Assembly (NCBI RefSeq): GCF_003855495.1
Contig: NZ_CP034086.1
Coordinates: 3,323,501-3,387,500 of the forward strand
DNA length: 64,000 nucleotides
DNA from: Methylocystis rosea
GTDB taxonomy: Bacteria > Pseudomonadota > Alphaproteobacteria > Rhizobiales > Beijerinckiaceae
Direction of reading: 5' to 3'
Position 1 is the first letter of the stretch; every line of letters begins with the position of its first letter. The notes under the pieces are model-generated. The model searched no databases. It had not been told where the DNA came from and saw nothing but the letters and a program-made list of their open reading frames with translations. A program made the position numbers and the translations under genes. Below are positions 24,511 to 33,817 of this stretch, one piece after another.

Positions 24511-26778
24511 ATGGATGTCGTGAAATTCAACGAGGCGGAAGTCGCCGAACCGGACGATTGGACGAACATCGGCCTCAACGCTCGGGCGTCTGAAGACGCG
24601 CTCGTCGCCGGCGCGATCGACTATCCCACCCATTGGGCGGACTTCACCGTCTCCAATCCCAATGCGCTGGAACTGATCGTTTCACCAGGCACCCTCTTTT
24701 CCGAGGGCAAGCTCTATCGCAACGCCGTGCAGACGACGATCAACATTCAGCAATATCTGCCGATCGTCGCCGGCGATAATCGCTTCCTCGCCCTCCTCGC
24801 GGACGGCGCGGTAGAAACAACGACTGAGGAGCGCCTGTTCGAGACGGATGCCGAGACGGAGGCGACCATCGCGCAGCAGGCGCCGAAGGTCGAAAAGCGC
24901 AAAATCGATTTCACTGTCGCATTCGGCGCGACATCGCCGACCCCTCTGAAGCCGGCGATTCCAGCGAATCGCTGCTGCATCGCCTGGGTCGAGCTGTCGC
25001 CGATCGGCGTCGTCGCGATCGAGCCCAATCACGCCGCGCGCGTCAAAACGCTCTACGAGCATGAGGGACGGCTTGTCAGCGTCGAGGGCGAGATCGGCCA
25101 AATCTCGGCGTCCGTTCGCACGATCAAGACCGACATCGCCAACATTCAGGCGCGCCTCGGCGATATCCCGTCGCCGGCGATCGTTCGGCAGATGAAGCGT
25201 TCGATTGCGCAGCTCCTGGTCGGATCCAGTGTCCCCCCCGAGGCGCTCGCCTATGATTATGATCCGGGTCTGGTCGGCGACAAATGGGACCATGTGCACG
25301 CCTCCTGGCTCGCGCGCGTGCACGAAGGCGTGCGATTCGCCTACGCTGCCGAACGCGACATGCAACTCGCGCTCATCGACGATGAGGCGTCGAACATCAG
25401 GAAGAGCGGCAATCTCCTCCTGCCGGAATGGACGGAGGAAACGCGGCTTGAAGTCGCCGGCGACGGCGGCTCGGTCAATATTGCCGGCGCGGTCCATACG
25501 ATCGTCGACGCCATCCAGAAGACGCTGTCGCGCAGCGTCACCGAATATGGCCCGACGGTGACAACTTGCGAGAACGTCGCCGAATGGGCGAATTACTCGA
25601 TCGGCAAGAACGTCGGAGCGATATTCAGCTACGGCGGAGAGGATTTTGAAATCATCGCCGCGGCGCCGAGCGGCCACGGCATCTATCGATGGATCAGCGT
25701 CCGCAAGATCATCACGCGTCAGATCATCGAGACCTATTGGGAATATGTGACCTCGACGGTCGGTCTCAACGGCTCGATCCATGGGCAGCAATGGCTCAAT
25801 ACTCAGCCATCCGTGCTCACCAGCGTCGATCTTAATTTCACGTTGAAGGCCGCGAGCGGGCCGGTGCATTTGCTCGTCTGCGAGTGCTTCGAACATGGCG
25901 CGCCGAATTTCAGCGCGGTCATTGCGCGGGTCGAAAAGCAGCCTGAAGACCTCGTCCTCGGATGGAACAAGTTTGCTCTGGCGCCGACGCTGCTCGACGG
26001 CGGCAAGCGCTACGCCTGGGTGACGGTCACGACGGGCAATCATGCGCTGGCGACAGTTTCCGGCAACGCCTTCGCGCAAGGCTCGCGTTTCATCTGTTCC
26101 GACGGCGTGTGGGCGCAGCCGTTGACGGACAGCGACTTCGCCTTCCGCCTCAATTGCGCGAAATTCGCCAGAACGCGCACGACCTTCGACTTCCAGCCGC
26201 TCACGCTCGACGGCGGCATGACCGAGATCCGACTGCTGCACGCCGGATGGGAGGCGGCGGGGACGAAGCTCGCCTGGGAAATCAAGGTTCCCTCGATCCC
26301 GAACGCGCAATGGCGACCGCTCACGCTCGATAACGCCGACGGCGCCGACGATCTCAACGGCCTGCCGGCGCTCGTTCAGCTTCGCGCCGTCTTCATGGGC
26401 ACGACGGACCTGCAGCCGGCGCTCGTGCTCGACGCCTATGCGCGCGGCATGACCTTCCGCAACCGTGGAGATTTCGTCGCAATTAGCGCGGTCATCAATT
26501 TCGGCGTCGCGACGACGACGGTGCAGACCGATTCCGTAATCGACGCTTTCGAGCCAGTGAAGCATACGGCGGCGCCGAAGCTCGTTATCGGCGCGACGAT
26601 CTACACGCCGAGCGTGACCACGATCACCGACGAAGACTCCGATAATGGACTGCGCCGGCGCATCCTCGCGACGTTCACCGTGCCCTCGACAACGACGGCG
26701 CGCTACCGGCTCGACATGACGACGACCGAAGTGACCGACATTCCCTTCCTGCAGAACCGCGCGGTCTACGCGCTTTAA
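24511..26778 (+). CDS. Large baseplate/tail appendage protein
   Basis: 755 residues. The N-terminal 200 residues (SPGTLFSEGKLYRNAV, KIDFTVAFGATSPTPLKPAI, IAWVELSPIGVVAIEPN) resemble DUF4815-like tail proteins. A coiled-coil-like region follows (LVSVEGEIGQISASVRTIKT). The rest is beta-rich, with a repeated motif type (FALAPTLLDGGKRYAWVTV) found in virion adhesion or carbohydrate-binding domains. It lies between gene I and the fibres, so it is probably a baseplate-linked fibre connector. The exact role is inferred. Confidence 0.7.
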   Translation: MDVVKFNEAEVAEPDDWTNIGLNARASEDALVAGAIDYPTHWADFTVSNPNALELIVSPGTLFSEGKLYRNAVQTTINIQQYLPIVAGDNRFLALLADGAVETTTEERLFETDAETEATIAQQAPKVEKRKIDFTVAFGATSPTPLKPAIPANRCCIAWVELSPIGVVAIEPNHAARVKTLYEHEGRLVSVEGEIGQISASVRTIKTDIANIQARLGDIPSPAIVRQMKRSIAQLLVGSSVPPEALAYDYDPGLVGDKWDHVHASWLARVHEGVRFAYAAERDMQLALIDDEASNIRKSGNLLLPEWTEETRLEVAGDGGSVNIAGAVHTIVDAIQKTLSRSVTEYGPTVTTCENVAEWANYSIGKNVGAIFSYGGEDFEIIAAAPSGHGIYRWISVRKIITRQIIETYWEYVTSTVGLNGSIHGQQWLNTQPSVLTSVDLNFTLKAASGPVHLLVCECFEHGAPNFSAVIARVEKQPEDLVLGWNKFALAPTLLDGGKRYAWVTVTTGNHALATVSGNAFAQGSRFICSDGVWAQPLTDSDFAFRLNCAKFARTRTTFDFQPLTLDGGMTEIRLLHAGWEAAGTKLAWEIKVPSIPNAQWRPLTLDNADGADDLNGLPALVQLRAVFMGTTDLQPALVLDAYARGMTFRNRGDFVAISAVINFGVATTTVQTDSVIDAFEPVKHTAAPKLVIGATIYTPSVTTITDEDSDNGLRRRILATFTVPSTTTARYRLDMTTTEVTDIPFLQNRAVYAL

Positions 26779-26788
26779 GGAGGCTTCA

Positions 26789-26992
26789 ATGGCGCAGCAA
26801 GCGCATGGCGGCGCGACTTCGGCCGGGTCGTATGACCCGGAGACGATCTACGACGTGCGGCTCAGCCGCACGGTGATGGTTGGCCGCGCCCGCATCAAGC
26901 CGCTCGGCGAGCATCAGATGACGGGCGCGACGCTCAACGCCATTGTCGATGAAGAAGGGGCCGACGCCATTGTCTCTGCCAACCCCAGATAA
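26789..26992 (+). CDS. Small tail-region protein
   Basis: 67 residues, with AAGGAGG well placed before ATG 26789. The sequence YDPETIYDVRLSRTVMVGRA and IKPLGEHQMTGATLNAIV is compact and repeat-free. It overlaps the fibre gene start by 44 bp in another frame. It may be a small fibre connector or chaperone; no family recognised. Confidence 0.7.
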   Translation: MAQQAHGGATSAGSYDPETIYDVRLSRTVMVGRARIKPLGEHQMTGATLNAIVDEEGADAIVSANPR

Positions 26993-28205
26993 CGACTACG
27001 CCGCTCCGGCCAACATGACGCTGAACAAGGCGTCATGGGACGCTGCGATGACGTCGATCGGCGAGCGTCTCCGTGCGCGGGAAGCGCTCGAAGCCTCGTT
27101 CCAAAACCTGATCAATCTTGGAGTCGGTCAGGCGATCGCGGCGGTTCAGAACGAAATCGCGCCGACCGCCGCCCAGGCGCAGGCCCATGCCCAGCAGATT
27201 GAGTCCTTCCTCAACATTCTGTTAGCGACGGCCATTCCGGCGACGTTGATCTCCGTCACGCCGTCGATGCGCTTTACGTCGGACGCTGAGATCGCGTCCA
27301 AGGCGTCCGCCGCCGCTCTCGCCGATCTCGTCGCCGCTGTTGCGCTCCTGGCGCCGCGCGCTTCGCCCAACTTTACTGGCTCCCCCACGGCGCCGACTCC
27401 GGCCGCCGGCGACAATTCGGCCAAACTGGCGACGACCGCCTTTGTGAAAACGGCCATCGCCGCGCTGGTCGCTTCCGCGCCCAGCGTGCTCGACACTTTG
27501 GACGAGCTTGCCGCCGCGCTCGGCGACGACGCCAATTTCGCGTCGACCGTGACCGCCGCTCTCGCCGCACGCCTGCGCTTCGATGCGGCGCAAGCGCTGA
27601 GCGCCGGCGAAAAAACTCAGGCGCAGACAAATCTGGGGCTCGGCTCGCTCGCGACGCAGAACGCGGTCAATCCCGTCGATCTGCCGGCCGGCGCGTGGGT
27701 GCTCATCGACGCGCCGCTCGTCGCCAGCAACAGCGCCGCATTGGAGGTGACGCCGCTCGACAACACATATGATGAATACGAGATCGTCTTCGAGAACATT
27801 CGTCCGGCGACTGACGCTGTTGACTTTCGGGCGCAGATTTTCTCAGGCGGCGCATACAAGACGACTGACTATTCGAACATCTCGCTCATTGCCAATTCTG
27901 TGGGCTCGGCCACCCCGCACGTCACGACCGCGATCGACCTGAGCGGTAGCAGCGGGCGAATGGACAACGCCGCCGAAAGTGGATTGAGCGGATTTCTTCG
28001 CATCCTGAATCCGAGCCAAACGGCGAACTTCAAGCGGATCTTCGGGCAAAACAGCTTTTACGATAGCAGCGTCTCGGGTTCTGCCCTCATCGCCTTTTCG
28101 GGAGCGTGGATAGGCGGCCCGGGAGCCATCACCAAAATGCAGCTCTACATGTCGAGCGGCAACATTTCGAGCGGCAAGATTTATCTCTTTGGGCGGAAGA
28201 AATGA
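26949..28205 (+). CDS. Tail fibre protein 1
   Basis: 418 residues from ATG 26949 (a TTG six bases upstream is less likely). Residues about 140-230 contain typical fibre repeats (SPNFTGSPTAPTPAAGDNSA, KLATTAFVKTAIAAL, then LDELAAALGDDANFASTVTA). The last 160 residues form a beta-rich receptor-binding domain (YDEYEIVFENI; LSGFLRILNPSQTANFKRI) ending GKIYLFGRKK. The same C-terminal domain recurs in the second fibre gene at 28976-29704. Confidence 0.9.
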   Translation: MKKGPTPLSLPTPDNDYAAPANMTLNKASWDAAMTSIGERLRAREALEASFQNLINLGVGQAIAAVQNEIAPTAAQAQAHAQQIESFLNILLATAIPATLISVTPSMRFTSDAEIASKASAAALADLVAAVALLAPRASPNFTGSPTAPTPAAGDNSAKLATTAFVKTAIAALVASAPSVLDTLDELAAALGDDANFASTVTAALAARLRFDAAQALSAGEKTQAQTNLGLGSLATQNAVNPVDLPAGAWVLIDAPLVASNSAALEVTPLDNTYDEYEIVFENIRPATDAVDFRAQIFSGGAYKTTDYSNISLIANSVGSATPHVTTAIDLSGSSGRMDNAAESGLSGFLRILNPSQTANFKRIFGQNSFYDSSVSGSALIAFSGAWIGGPGAITKMQLYMSSGNISSGKIYLFGRKK

Positions 28206-28699
28206 CCTACACAGCGCGACCTCTCAGTGACGCCGTCGTGCGCGACGCCGACGGCAGGATCATCGGCCCCGAGATGGCGGATGATTGGGCCGAATATCAG
28301 GCCTGGGCCGCGCTCGGAAACACGCCCGCTCCCGCAAACACGCTAGCGAAGCTCAAAGAAACGGCTCTGCAGGCGCTTGCGGATCGCCGTTGGCGCGCGG
28401 AGACAGGCGGCATCAGCGTCAATGGTTCCCCTGTGGCGACGGATGACAGATCTCAGGCGAAATTCGTTGGCGCATGTCTCGCGGCGACGCTCGACGCCAG
28501 CTATTCGGTCCAGTGGAAGATCGCCGACCAGGGCTTCGTGACCCTCGATCGGGATCAGATCATCGCAATCGCGCGGGCCGTCCGAGCACATGTGCAGGCG
28601 TGCTTCGATCGCGAGGCGGCGCTCGCCGAAGAGATCCAGGCGGCGCCAGACGAACAGGCGTTCTCGGCCATCGATATCGAAGGAGGCTGGCCGTCGTGA
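28202..28699 (+). CDS. Tail fibre assembly-like protein (DUF4376 type)
   Basis: 165 residues, ATG overlapping the fibre stop. Residues about 55-130 match the DUF4376 pattern (ALADRRWRAETGGISVNGSP, VATDDRSQAKFVGACLAATL, WKIADQGFVTLDRDQIIAIA). Proteins of this type are encoded right after fibre genes and are thought to aid fibre folding or cap the fibre. Coupled by 4 bp on both sides. Confidence 0.82.
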   Translation: MTYTARPLSDAVVRDADGRIIGPEMADDWAEYQAWAALGNTPAPANTLAKLKETALQALADRRWRAETGGISVNGSPVATDDRSQAKFVGACLAATLDASYSVQWKIADQGFVTLDRDQIIAIARAVRAHVQACFDREAALAEEIQAAPDEQAFSAIDIEGGWPS

Positions 28700-29073
28700 G
28701 TATGAGACGCATCTACCTCTCCAACAATGAGGCGATTTCCCGCAGTATTGTGGTGCGCATGCCTGGCTACGCCATGCCGCCAGCCGGCGAATGGAAGATG
28801 GAGCTGCGGCGCAGGACGATCGCGACAGGCGCGCCGGCGTTCGCGTTTTCGAGCGAGACGGGCAATCTACGCGTCATCGCCTTTGACGCGCCGGCCAGGA
28901 AGGCGGTTCTCGCCCTGCTTGCGCCGCAGCAACTCATCGCCGATCTGACCGATAGCTATTTCGCCGATCTCGTTTATGTCGGACGGCCTTCCCAAAAATC
29001 TCGGACAGTTCGTCTTCAACTTCAGGCGCGGCGTTTCGCAGGTCGGGTTGCCAGGACCGGCGCCGGCTTATGA
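28696..29073 (+). CDS. Fibre N-terminal-like protein, possibly split from fibre 2
   Basis: 125 residues from GTG 28696. The first 95 residues (MRRIYLSNNEAISRSIVVRM through LTDSYFADLVYV) look like an Ig-like tail domain. From about 28978 on, the coding quality falls (many Arg, Gln). At that point the other frame continues with SDGLPKNLGQFVFNFRRGVS, the natural end of such a domain. A +1 shift would join this ORF to fibre 2. It overlaps fibre 2 by 98 bp. Confidence 0.65.
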   Translation: MSMRRIYLSNNEAISRSIVVRMPGYAMPPAGEWKMELRRRTIATGAPAFAFSSETGNLRVIAFDAPARKAVLALLAPQQLIADLTDSYFADLVYVGRPSQKSRTVRLQLQARRFAGRVARTGAGL

Positions 29074-29704
29074 GGATCTCGCCTCATGGGAGCCGATAAT
29101 TGACATCTCCGGCACGGACGCCGCGACCATTCTCAGCATGGTCGAGCGCGGACTGCCAGGCACCGCCGCCGTTCTGCCCGCGGGACCATGGATCCAGCTT
29201 GCGACATTGACCGCGGCGGACGTCGCGCAGCTCGCCGATACGACTCACTTCACTTCCGACTTCGACGACTATGAGATCGTCCTCGAAAATCTCGTTCCGG
29301 CGAACGATGGCGCCAATCTGAAGTTGGAGCTGCAGATCGGCGGCTATTGGATGATCGACGGCTATTCCAGCCTGGCGCGCTTGACGAATGCGGCCGGCTC
29401 GATCGCCTCGCATCAAACGGCGTATATCGACCTCTCCGGCGCGACGAGTCCGCGGTTGAAAAACAGTGGGGGCGTAGGGCTAAGCGGCTTTCTTCGCTTC
29501 TTCAATCCTGCCGAAACGGCGAATGTGAAGCGCATCGTTGGACAGACGGGCTTTGGCGATTATTCCGACAGCGGGCAAAGCGCGATTGTCGATATATCGG
29601 CGTCGAGAAACACGACGACGGACCCAGTCACCGGCATGAAGTTCTTTGTCGACAACGGCAATCTGGCGACGGGCAAAATCCACATTTTCGGCCGGAAGAA
29701 ATGA
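28976..29704 (+). CDS. Tail fibre protein 2
   Basis: 242 residues. The start ATG lies in the overlap with the preceding ORF. Residues about 95-242 are homologous by eye to the C-terminal domain of fibre 1: DDYEIVLENLVPAND, LSGFLRFFNPAETANVKRIV and the closing GKIHIFGRKK. The N-terminus lacks the repeated shaft seen in fibre 1. It is followed by a coupled gene (ATGA). It is an alternative or second receptor-binding protein. Confidence 0.85.
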   Translation: MSDGLPKNLGQFVFNFRRGVSQVGLPGPAPAYEDLASWEPIIDISGTDAATILSMVERGLPGTAAVLPAGPWIQLATLTAADVAQLADTTHFTSDFDDYEIVLENLVPANDGANLKLELQIGGYWMIDGYSSLARLTNAAGSIASHQTAYIDLSGATSPRLKNSGGVGLSGFLRFFNPAETANVKRIVGQTGFGDYSDSGQSAIVDISASRNTTTDPVTGMKFFVDNGNLATGKIHIFGRKK

Positions 29705-30183
29705 CGGCGAAATCCATCGCGCAAATAAAGGCGGATATCGACGCGCATCTGCTTGCGCATGGCGCGTCGATCGATCCCTCGCCGATCCTGCGCGAGACGC
29801 TCTTCGACATCCTCGACTCGCTAAAGGCCTATAATACCCCGGATCCGCATTTGATCCGGCTGACCTACCCTGGCATCCCGTCGCCGAATGCGCTTGTGCT
29901 TGGCGAAGTCTTTGTCGTCGGCGTGGCGTTCCCTGCAAATTTTGCGGGATCGCAGTTTCGCTGCCTCGTCGCCCCGCACGGGGCTTACATGCTTCGTATC
30001 CTCAAAAACGGCGACGAGGTTGGCGCAATCGACTTCGCCGCCAGTGAAACAATCGCGACGATCTCGACCAGCGACGGCGAGAGTCTGCAGTTCGAGACGG
30101 GAGACATTCTGCAGATCGTCACGCAGGCGAGCCTCGACGTGATCTCAGGCATCTTCGGCGCGCTCGCCGGAACCCGCGTCTGA
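29701..30183 (+). CDS. Tail-associated protein after fibre 2
   Basis: 160 residues from ATG 29701, overlapping the fibre stop. The N-terminus is helical (KADIDAHLLAHGASIDPSPI); the C-terminal 100 residues form an apparent beta sandwich (ALVLGEVFVVGVAFPANFAG, MLRILKNGDEVGAIDFAASE, FETGDILQIV). It may be another small fibre or collar component. No specific family. Confidence 0.65.
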   Translation: MTAKSIAQIKADIDAHLLAHGASIDPSPILRETLFDILDSLKAYNTPDPHLIRLTYPGIPSPNALVLGEVFVVGVAFPANFAGSQFRCLVAPHGAYMLRILKNGDEVGAIDFAASETIATISTSDGESLQFETGDILQIVTQASLDVISGIFGALAGTRV

Positions 30184-30184
30184 C

Positions 30185-31876
30185 ATGCGTCGCTTTCAGC
30201 CAGAATATTGGACCGTTAATTCCAACGTGGAGGCGTCGGCGGCGCTGACGACGCCCGCGCAGGATGCGCTGACGGTCGCTCTGATCTTTCGCTCCACCAA
30301 TGACCTCGTGGGACTGATCTGGGAATGCGACGACACGATCTCGCATCCGCTGTGCCGCTATGAGAGCGCCCACGATTTCAGCGGCGCCGTTCTCGAATTC
30401 GATTTCGAGATGGTCGGCGTCGCCTCCATGCTCTCTGAACGCCCGCCGACCTTCACGGTCGAGCACCTTGACGGGTCTTTAAGCTATGTGCGTCCGGCGG
30501 CCTATGCGACGGACATGGCCGACGACGGCATGTCCGGACATATCAAATTGGAGTTCTCGCAGGTCGGCGGCGGCTGGGAAGGGACGGAGCCTGTCGACTG
30601 GACAAGCGTCAAGCGGATGTTTCTCTCGCTCATCCCAGAGGATTACGAACTCCCGGCCGATCCGCCGGTTCTCACGCCGCTCGCCGAAGAGGTCATCGCC
30701 CATTTGTCCATGAGCAACATCAGCGTCGAAGGTCCTGATCTCTTCAAATGGCGCGCCGGCGTCGCGCCGCATAGGCTCGGCATGACAGACGGCTACGACG
30801 ACTCCTATCACCTTGCGCCAAAGCGCATCGTCGACGCCGCCCATGATCTCGGCTACCGCGGCTGGTATAATGTTTATATTGGGCTCTCGCACCATCACGC
30901 GGTCGCTTGGTCGGAGAGCGAAGAGCGTTTCATCGTCGATATCGGCAAGCCGATCATCAATTCGGCGGCCCGCGCCTGGTGGGACGATCTCGTCGTCAAT
31001 CTTGTCGCCAAAGGGTTCGAGAAGATCGTGGTCTCGGTCTCCTATGAGATCATCCATTATTTGATGCCAACCGACTGGTATCAGCGCGATCATGCCGGCG
31101 CCCCAGGGGAGTCCGGCTGGGACCCGCCAAGCCGGTTTATCTCGCCGTGCAGAACCGATGCACTCGACTATTTGGCAGGCGTCGCGAACTATCTGGTCGG
31201 ACGCATCATCGCGCTCGGCGGCGAGGCCTATTTCCAGATCGGCGAGCCGTGGTGGTGGGATAACTCCTATGTCGAGGGCGGCGGCGGACCATGCTTTTAC
31301 GACTACGCCACGCTGCTCGCCTATAACGCCGATACGGGGCTCTATGCTCCGATGCCTTATCTTACGAGCGTGACGGCGGATTTCAGCTCGCCAGAGCAGA
31401 CGGCTTTCGTCAATTGGCTGGGCGACAAGCTCGGGCAATCGACCAATTACATCCGCGACGCCGTGAAGACCGCGCATCCAGCCGTCAAAACGGCGATCCT
31501 GGTTTATACGCCGCAGGTGTTTTCGTACCCGATGCTCGAGATCGTCAATTTGCCAATCTCCTATTGGGAGGCGCCGGAATACGACGTGCTCCAGATCGAG
31601 GATTACGATTGGGTCATCGGTCGGGACTGGGCCCGTCACGCGACGACCTGGGACACCGCCTTCACGACGCTCGGCTACACGCCGGACACGACGCAGTTTT
31701 TTAGCGGTTTCAACAAGGACGCGATCAACGCCAGCACGGTCTGGCCGGCGATGTTCGTCGCCATCCGCGAGAGCTACCAAAAATGCTCGCAGACTTACGT
31801 CTGGGCGCGCCCGCAAATCTGGCGAGACCGGATCATTTGGCAAGACGCCGAGATGATCACCGTCCAGGGCGACTAG
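30185..31876 (+). CDS. Virion protein with predicted TIM-barrel-like domain
   Basis: 563 residues. The first 180 residues are beta-rich (DALTVALIFRSTNDLVGLIW, LEFDFEMVGVASML). The rest has the alternating helices, strands and aromatic clusters of a glycosidase-type TIM barrel: LGYRGWYNVYIGLSHHHAVA, FEKIVVSVSYEIIHYLMPTD, AYFQIGEPWWWDNSYVEGGG, and YWEAPEYDVLQIEDYDWV. The GEPWWW stretch has a Glu in an active-site-like setting. It could bind or cleave surface glycans, or be a structural relative of barrel-containing phage tail proteins. Function is inferred from fold-like features only. Confidence 0.65.
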   Translation: MRRFQPEYWTVNSNVEASAALTTPAQDALTVALIFRSTNDLVGLIWECDDTISHPLCRYESAHDFSGAVLEFDFEMVGVASMLSERPPTFTVEHLDGSLSYVRPAAYATDMADDGMSGHIKLEFSQVGGGWEGTEPVDWTSVKRMFLSLIPEDYELPADPPVLTPLAEEVIAHLSMSNISVEGPDLFKWRAGVAPHRLGMTDGYDDSYHLAPKRIVDAAHDLGYRGWYNVYIGLSHHHAVAWSESEERFIVDIGKPIINSAARAWWDDLVVNLVAKGFEKIVVSVSYEIIHYLMPTDWYQRDHAGAPGESGWDPPSRFISPCRTDALDYLAGVANYLVGRIIALGGEAYFQIGEPWWWDNSYVEGGGGPCFYDYATLLAYNADTGLYAPMPYLTSVTADFSSPEQTAFVNWLGDKLGQSTNYIRDAVKTAHPAVKTAILVYTPQVFSYPMLEIVNLPISYWEAPEYDVLQIEDYDWVIGRDWARHATTWDTAFTTLGYTPDTTQFFSGFNKDAINASTVWPAMFVAIRESYQKCSQTYVWARPQIWRDRIIWQDAEMITVQGD

Positions 31877-31988
31877 CTGACGCCGTTCTCCTCATGAAAA
31901 ATTTCGTGGCCAAACACGACGGCGAGCCCTCGTAGGGTGCGGCGCGTTTGATCGGGCGTCAAGCAAGGTTTTGCAAGCGAGGTTTTGA

Positions 31989-33263
31989 ATGCCTGCGACC
32001 ACCCCTAATGTCGGCGTGAGGACGTTCCTCGACCGGGCCGACAAGGTTCCTTTTCTCATCGCCGACATGTCGACGATCGGCGGCGTCTTCACGCCGGGAA
32101 CGGGCATTGACCGCTCGAAATTCCCCGTCGACACACCTGTCCATTTCACGACGAGCGACACGGAGATGGTCACGGCGGCCGGCACCGGCACGCTCAAGCA
32201 ACTTATCGAGGCCTGCAACTACTCCGGCATCGTTGCTTCGATCGTCGCCAATGTGCCCGACATTCTGGTCGCCGACACCGCTGATCAGAAGATGACGAAG
32301 ATGGTTGGCGACTCCGTCGCCAAGACCGGCGCCTGGGCGATGATGGCGGCGCAGGGCGAGACCGGCGTCGTGCCCGATCTCCTGATCGCTCCGGACTTCG
32401 CACATCTGCGGCCGGGCGACGCCGCCAATCCGATCATCGCGGCCTTCGACGCCATCTGCGAGCGCCTGATCACGCCGCTGGCGATCGCCGACACGCCTTC
32501 GGCCGATAAGACCGTGGCGGCCGAATGGGCGGCGGACTGGGCCGATACGCTCAACGTCATCTGCTGCGGCCAGGGCGCGCGCGTCTCGGAAGCCGGCCTG
32601 CCGGTCACCCGCGCGAGCGCCCCCTATATCGCCGCGCTGATGGCGAAGACCGACAAGCAGATGGGCGGGCCTTACTACAATCCCGGCAATCAGCCGCTCG
32701 GCATTCTCGGGCCTTCGCGCGCCGTCGAGTGCAATTACACCGACCCGGACAGCGAGCATAACTGGCTCCTGCAGCGCGGCGTCAACACGATCGTGCAGCT
32801 GGAAAAAAACCGCACCTCGCGCAGCGTGAATTCGCCGCAGGGCAAGATGTTCTGGGGCTTCTTCACGACGTCCAACGATCCGCTGTGGCGGCTGATCAAT
32901 GTCGTGCGCACGCGCAAGGCGATCCGCGAGGTCATTCCGCGCACGCTCGTTCGCTATCTCGGCCAGAATATCGGGACCAATCTCGTCGTCGTTCTGCGCC
33001 AGTCGGTGATGGACTTCCTCGGCGAACTGGCGTCGCTCCCCGAGCCGGCGATCCTGCCCGGCTTCGACGTGATCTGGGATCGCGATCAGAACTCCAACGC
33101 GGTGCTGCGCGTCGGCGGCCTCGTCTTCAACGCCTATTGGGAAGAGAGCCCGGCGCTTGTCGATCTGCAGATCTACACCGGCCGGCGCGAGCAGAGCTTC
33201 GACATTCTCGCCTCTGAAATTCAAGCGGCGATGGCGCAATACAACGTGTCGGGAACTCTTTGA
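31989..33263 (+). CDS. Contractile tail sheath protein (FI-like)
   Basis: 424 residues. The sheath pattern is evident: the N-terminal VRTFLDRADKVPFLIADMST, a central NPIIAAFDAICERLITPLAI Rossmann-like part, RASAPYIAALMAKTDKQMGG, and the conserved C-terminal region (NVVRTRKAIREVIPRTLVRY, FDVIWDRDQNSNAVLRVGGL). It proves a myovirus-type contractile tail. Small gap of 112 nt upstream. Confidence 0.95.
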   Translation: MPATTPNVGVRTFLDRADKVPFLIADMSTIGGVFTPGTGIDRSKFPVDTPVHFTTSDTEMVTAAGTGTLKQLIEACNYSGIVASIVANVPDILVADTADQKMTKMVGDSVAKTGAWAMMAAQGETGVVPDLLIAPDFAHLRPGDAANPIIAAFDAICERLITPLAIADTPSADKTVAAEWAADWADTLNVICCGQGARVSEAGLPVTRASAPYIAALMAKTDKQMGGPYYNPGNQPLGILGPSRAVECNYTDPDSEHNWLLQRGVNTIVQLEKNRTSRSVNSPQGKMFWGFFTTSNDPLWRLINVVRTRKAIREVIPRTLVRYLGQNIGTNLVVVLRQSVMDFLGELASLPEPAILPGFDVIWDRDQNSNAVLRVGGLVFNAYWEESPALVDLQIYTGRREQSFDILASEIQAAMAQYNVSGTL

Positions 33264-33286
33264 CCGCGCGCGAAAAGGATTGACAG

Positions 33287-33817
33287 ATGGACAACATCGT
33301 TCGCGGCTGCAACTGGTATTTCGCCCAGCTCAATGTTTGGCGCGTGCTCGACGAAGTGACCCTGCCGGAGCTGACGTTTCAGACCGAGGATTTCACGCCG
33401 GGCGGCCACATGATGGGCGTCGCTTGGCCCGAGGACATGCAGCCGCTGAAGGCGACGATCAAACTCAAGAGCGACGATCCGCGCATTCGCGGGCTTTGCG
33501 GCAAACAGCCCGGCGATTATGTCACCGCCACTTACTACGAAAATCTGCGCTCTTTCCGGACTGGCGCCAACAAGGGCCGCATCATCACGATGAAAGGCCT
33601 CTTGAACTCGGTGAAGGCGGATGTCCGCAAGGGCGTCAAATCGTCGATGACCGAATATGAGTTCTCCAGCATCGTCTACTACGAGGACATCGTCGACGCC
33701 GTCGTGGTGCATCGCTTCGATCAATTCATGGGGCCGGGCGCGACCGTCATCGGCGGAGCCGCGCTCTTCGCCGACATGGCGGCAAATCTCGCGATCAATG
33801 GAGGGACAGCGCTGTGA
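33287..33817 (+). CDS. Major tail tube protein (FII-like)
   Basis: 176 residues. Tube features: VTLPELTFQTEDFTPGGHMM, ATIKLKSDDPRIRGLCGKQP and RIITMKGLLNSVKADVRKGV. Located right after the sheath, as in P2. It forms hexameric rings that make the inner tube. Overlaps the chaperone gene by 4 bp. Confidence 0.94.
   Translation: MDNIVRGCNWYFAQLNVWRVLDEVTLPELTFQTEDFTPGGHMMGVAWPEDMQPLKATIKLKSDDPRIRGLCGKQPGDYVTATYYENLRSFRTGANKGRIITMKGLLNSVKADVRKGVKSSMTEYEFSSIVYYEDIVDAVVVHRFDQFMGPGATVIGGAALFADMAANLAINGGTAL

Noticed and set aside
24682..26565. 627-codon frame on the minus strand
   Set aside because: It is the antisense of the 755-residue tail protein, Arg/Asp-rich, with no ribosome-binding site.
30479..31843. 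454-codon frame on the minus strand
   Set aside because: Antisense shadow of the barrel-like virion protein; no domain and no start context.
31959..33239. 426-codon frame on the minus strand opposite the sheath gene
   Set aside because: Antisense shadow of a clear sheath gene in GC-rich DNA; composition not protein-like.
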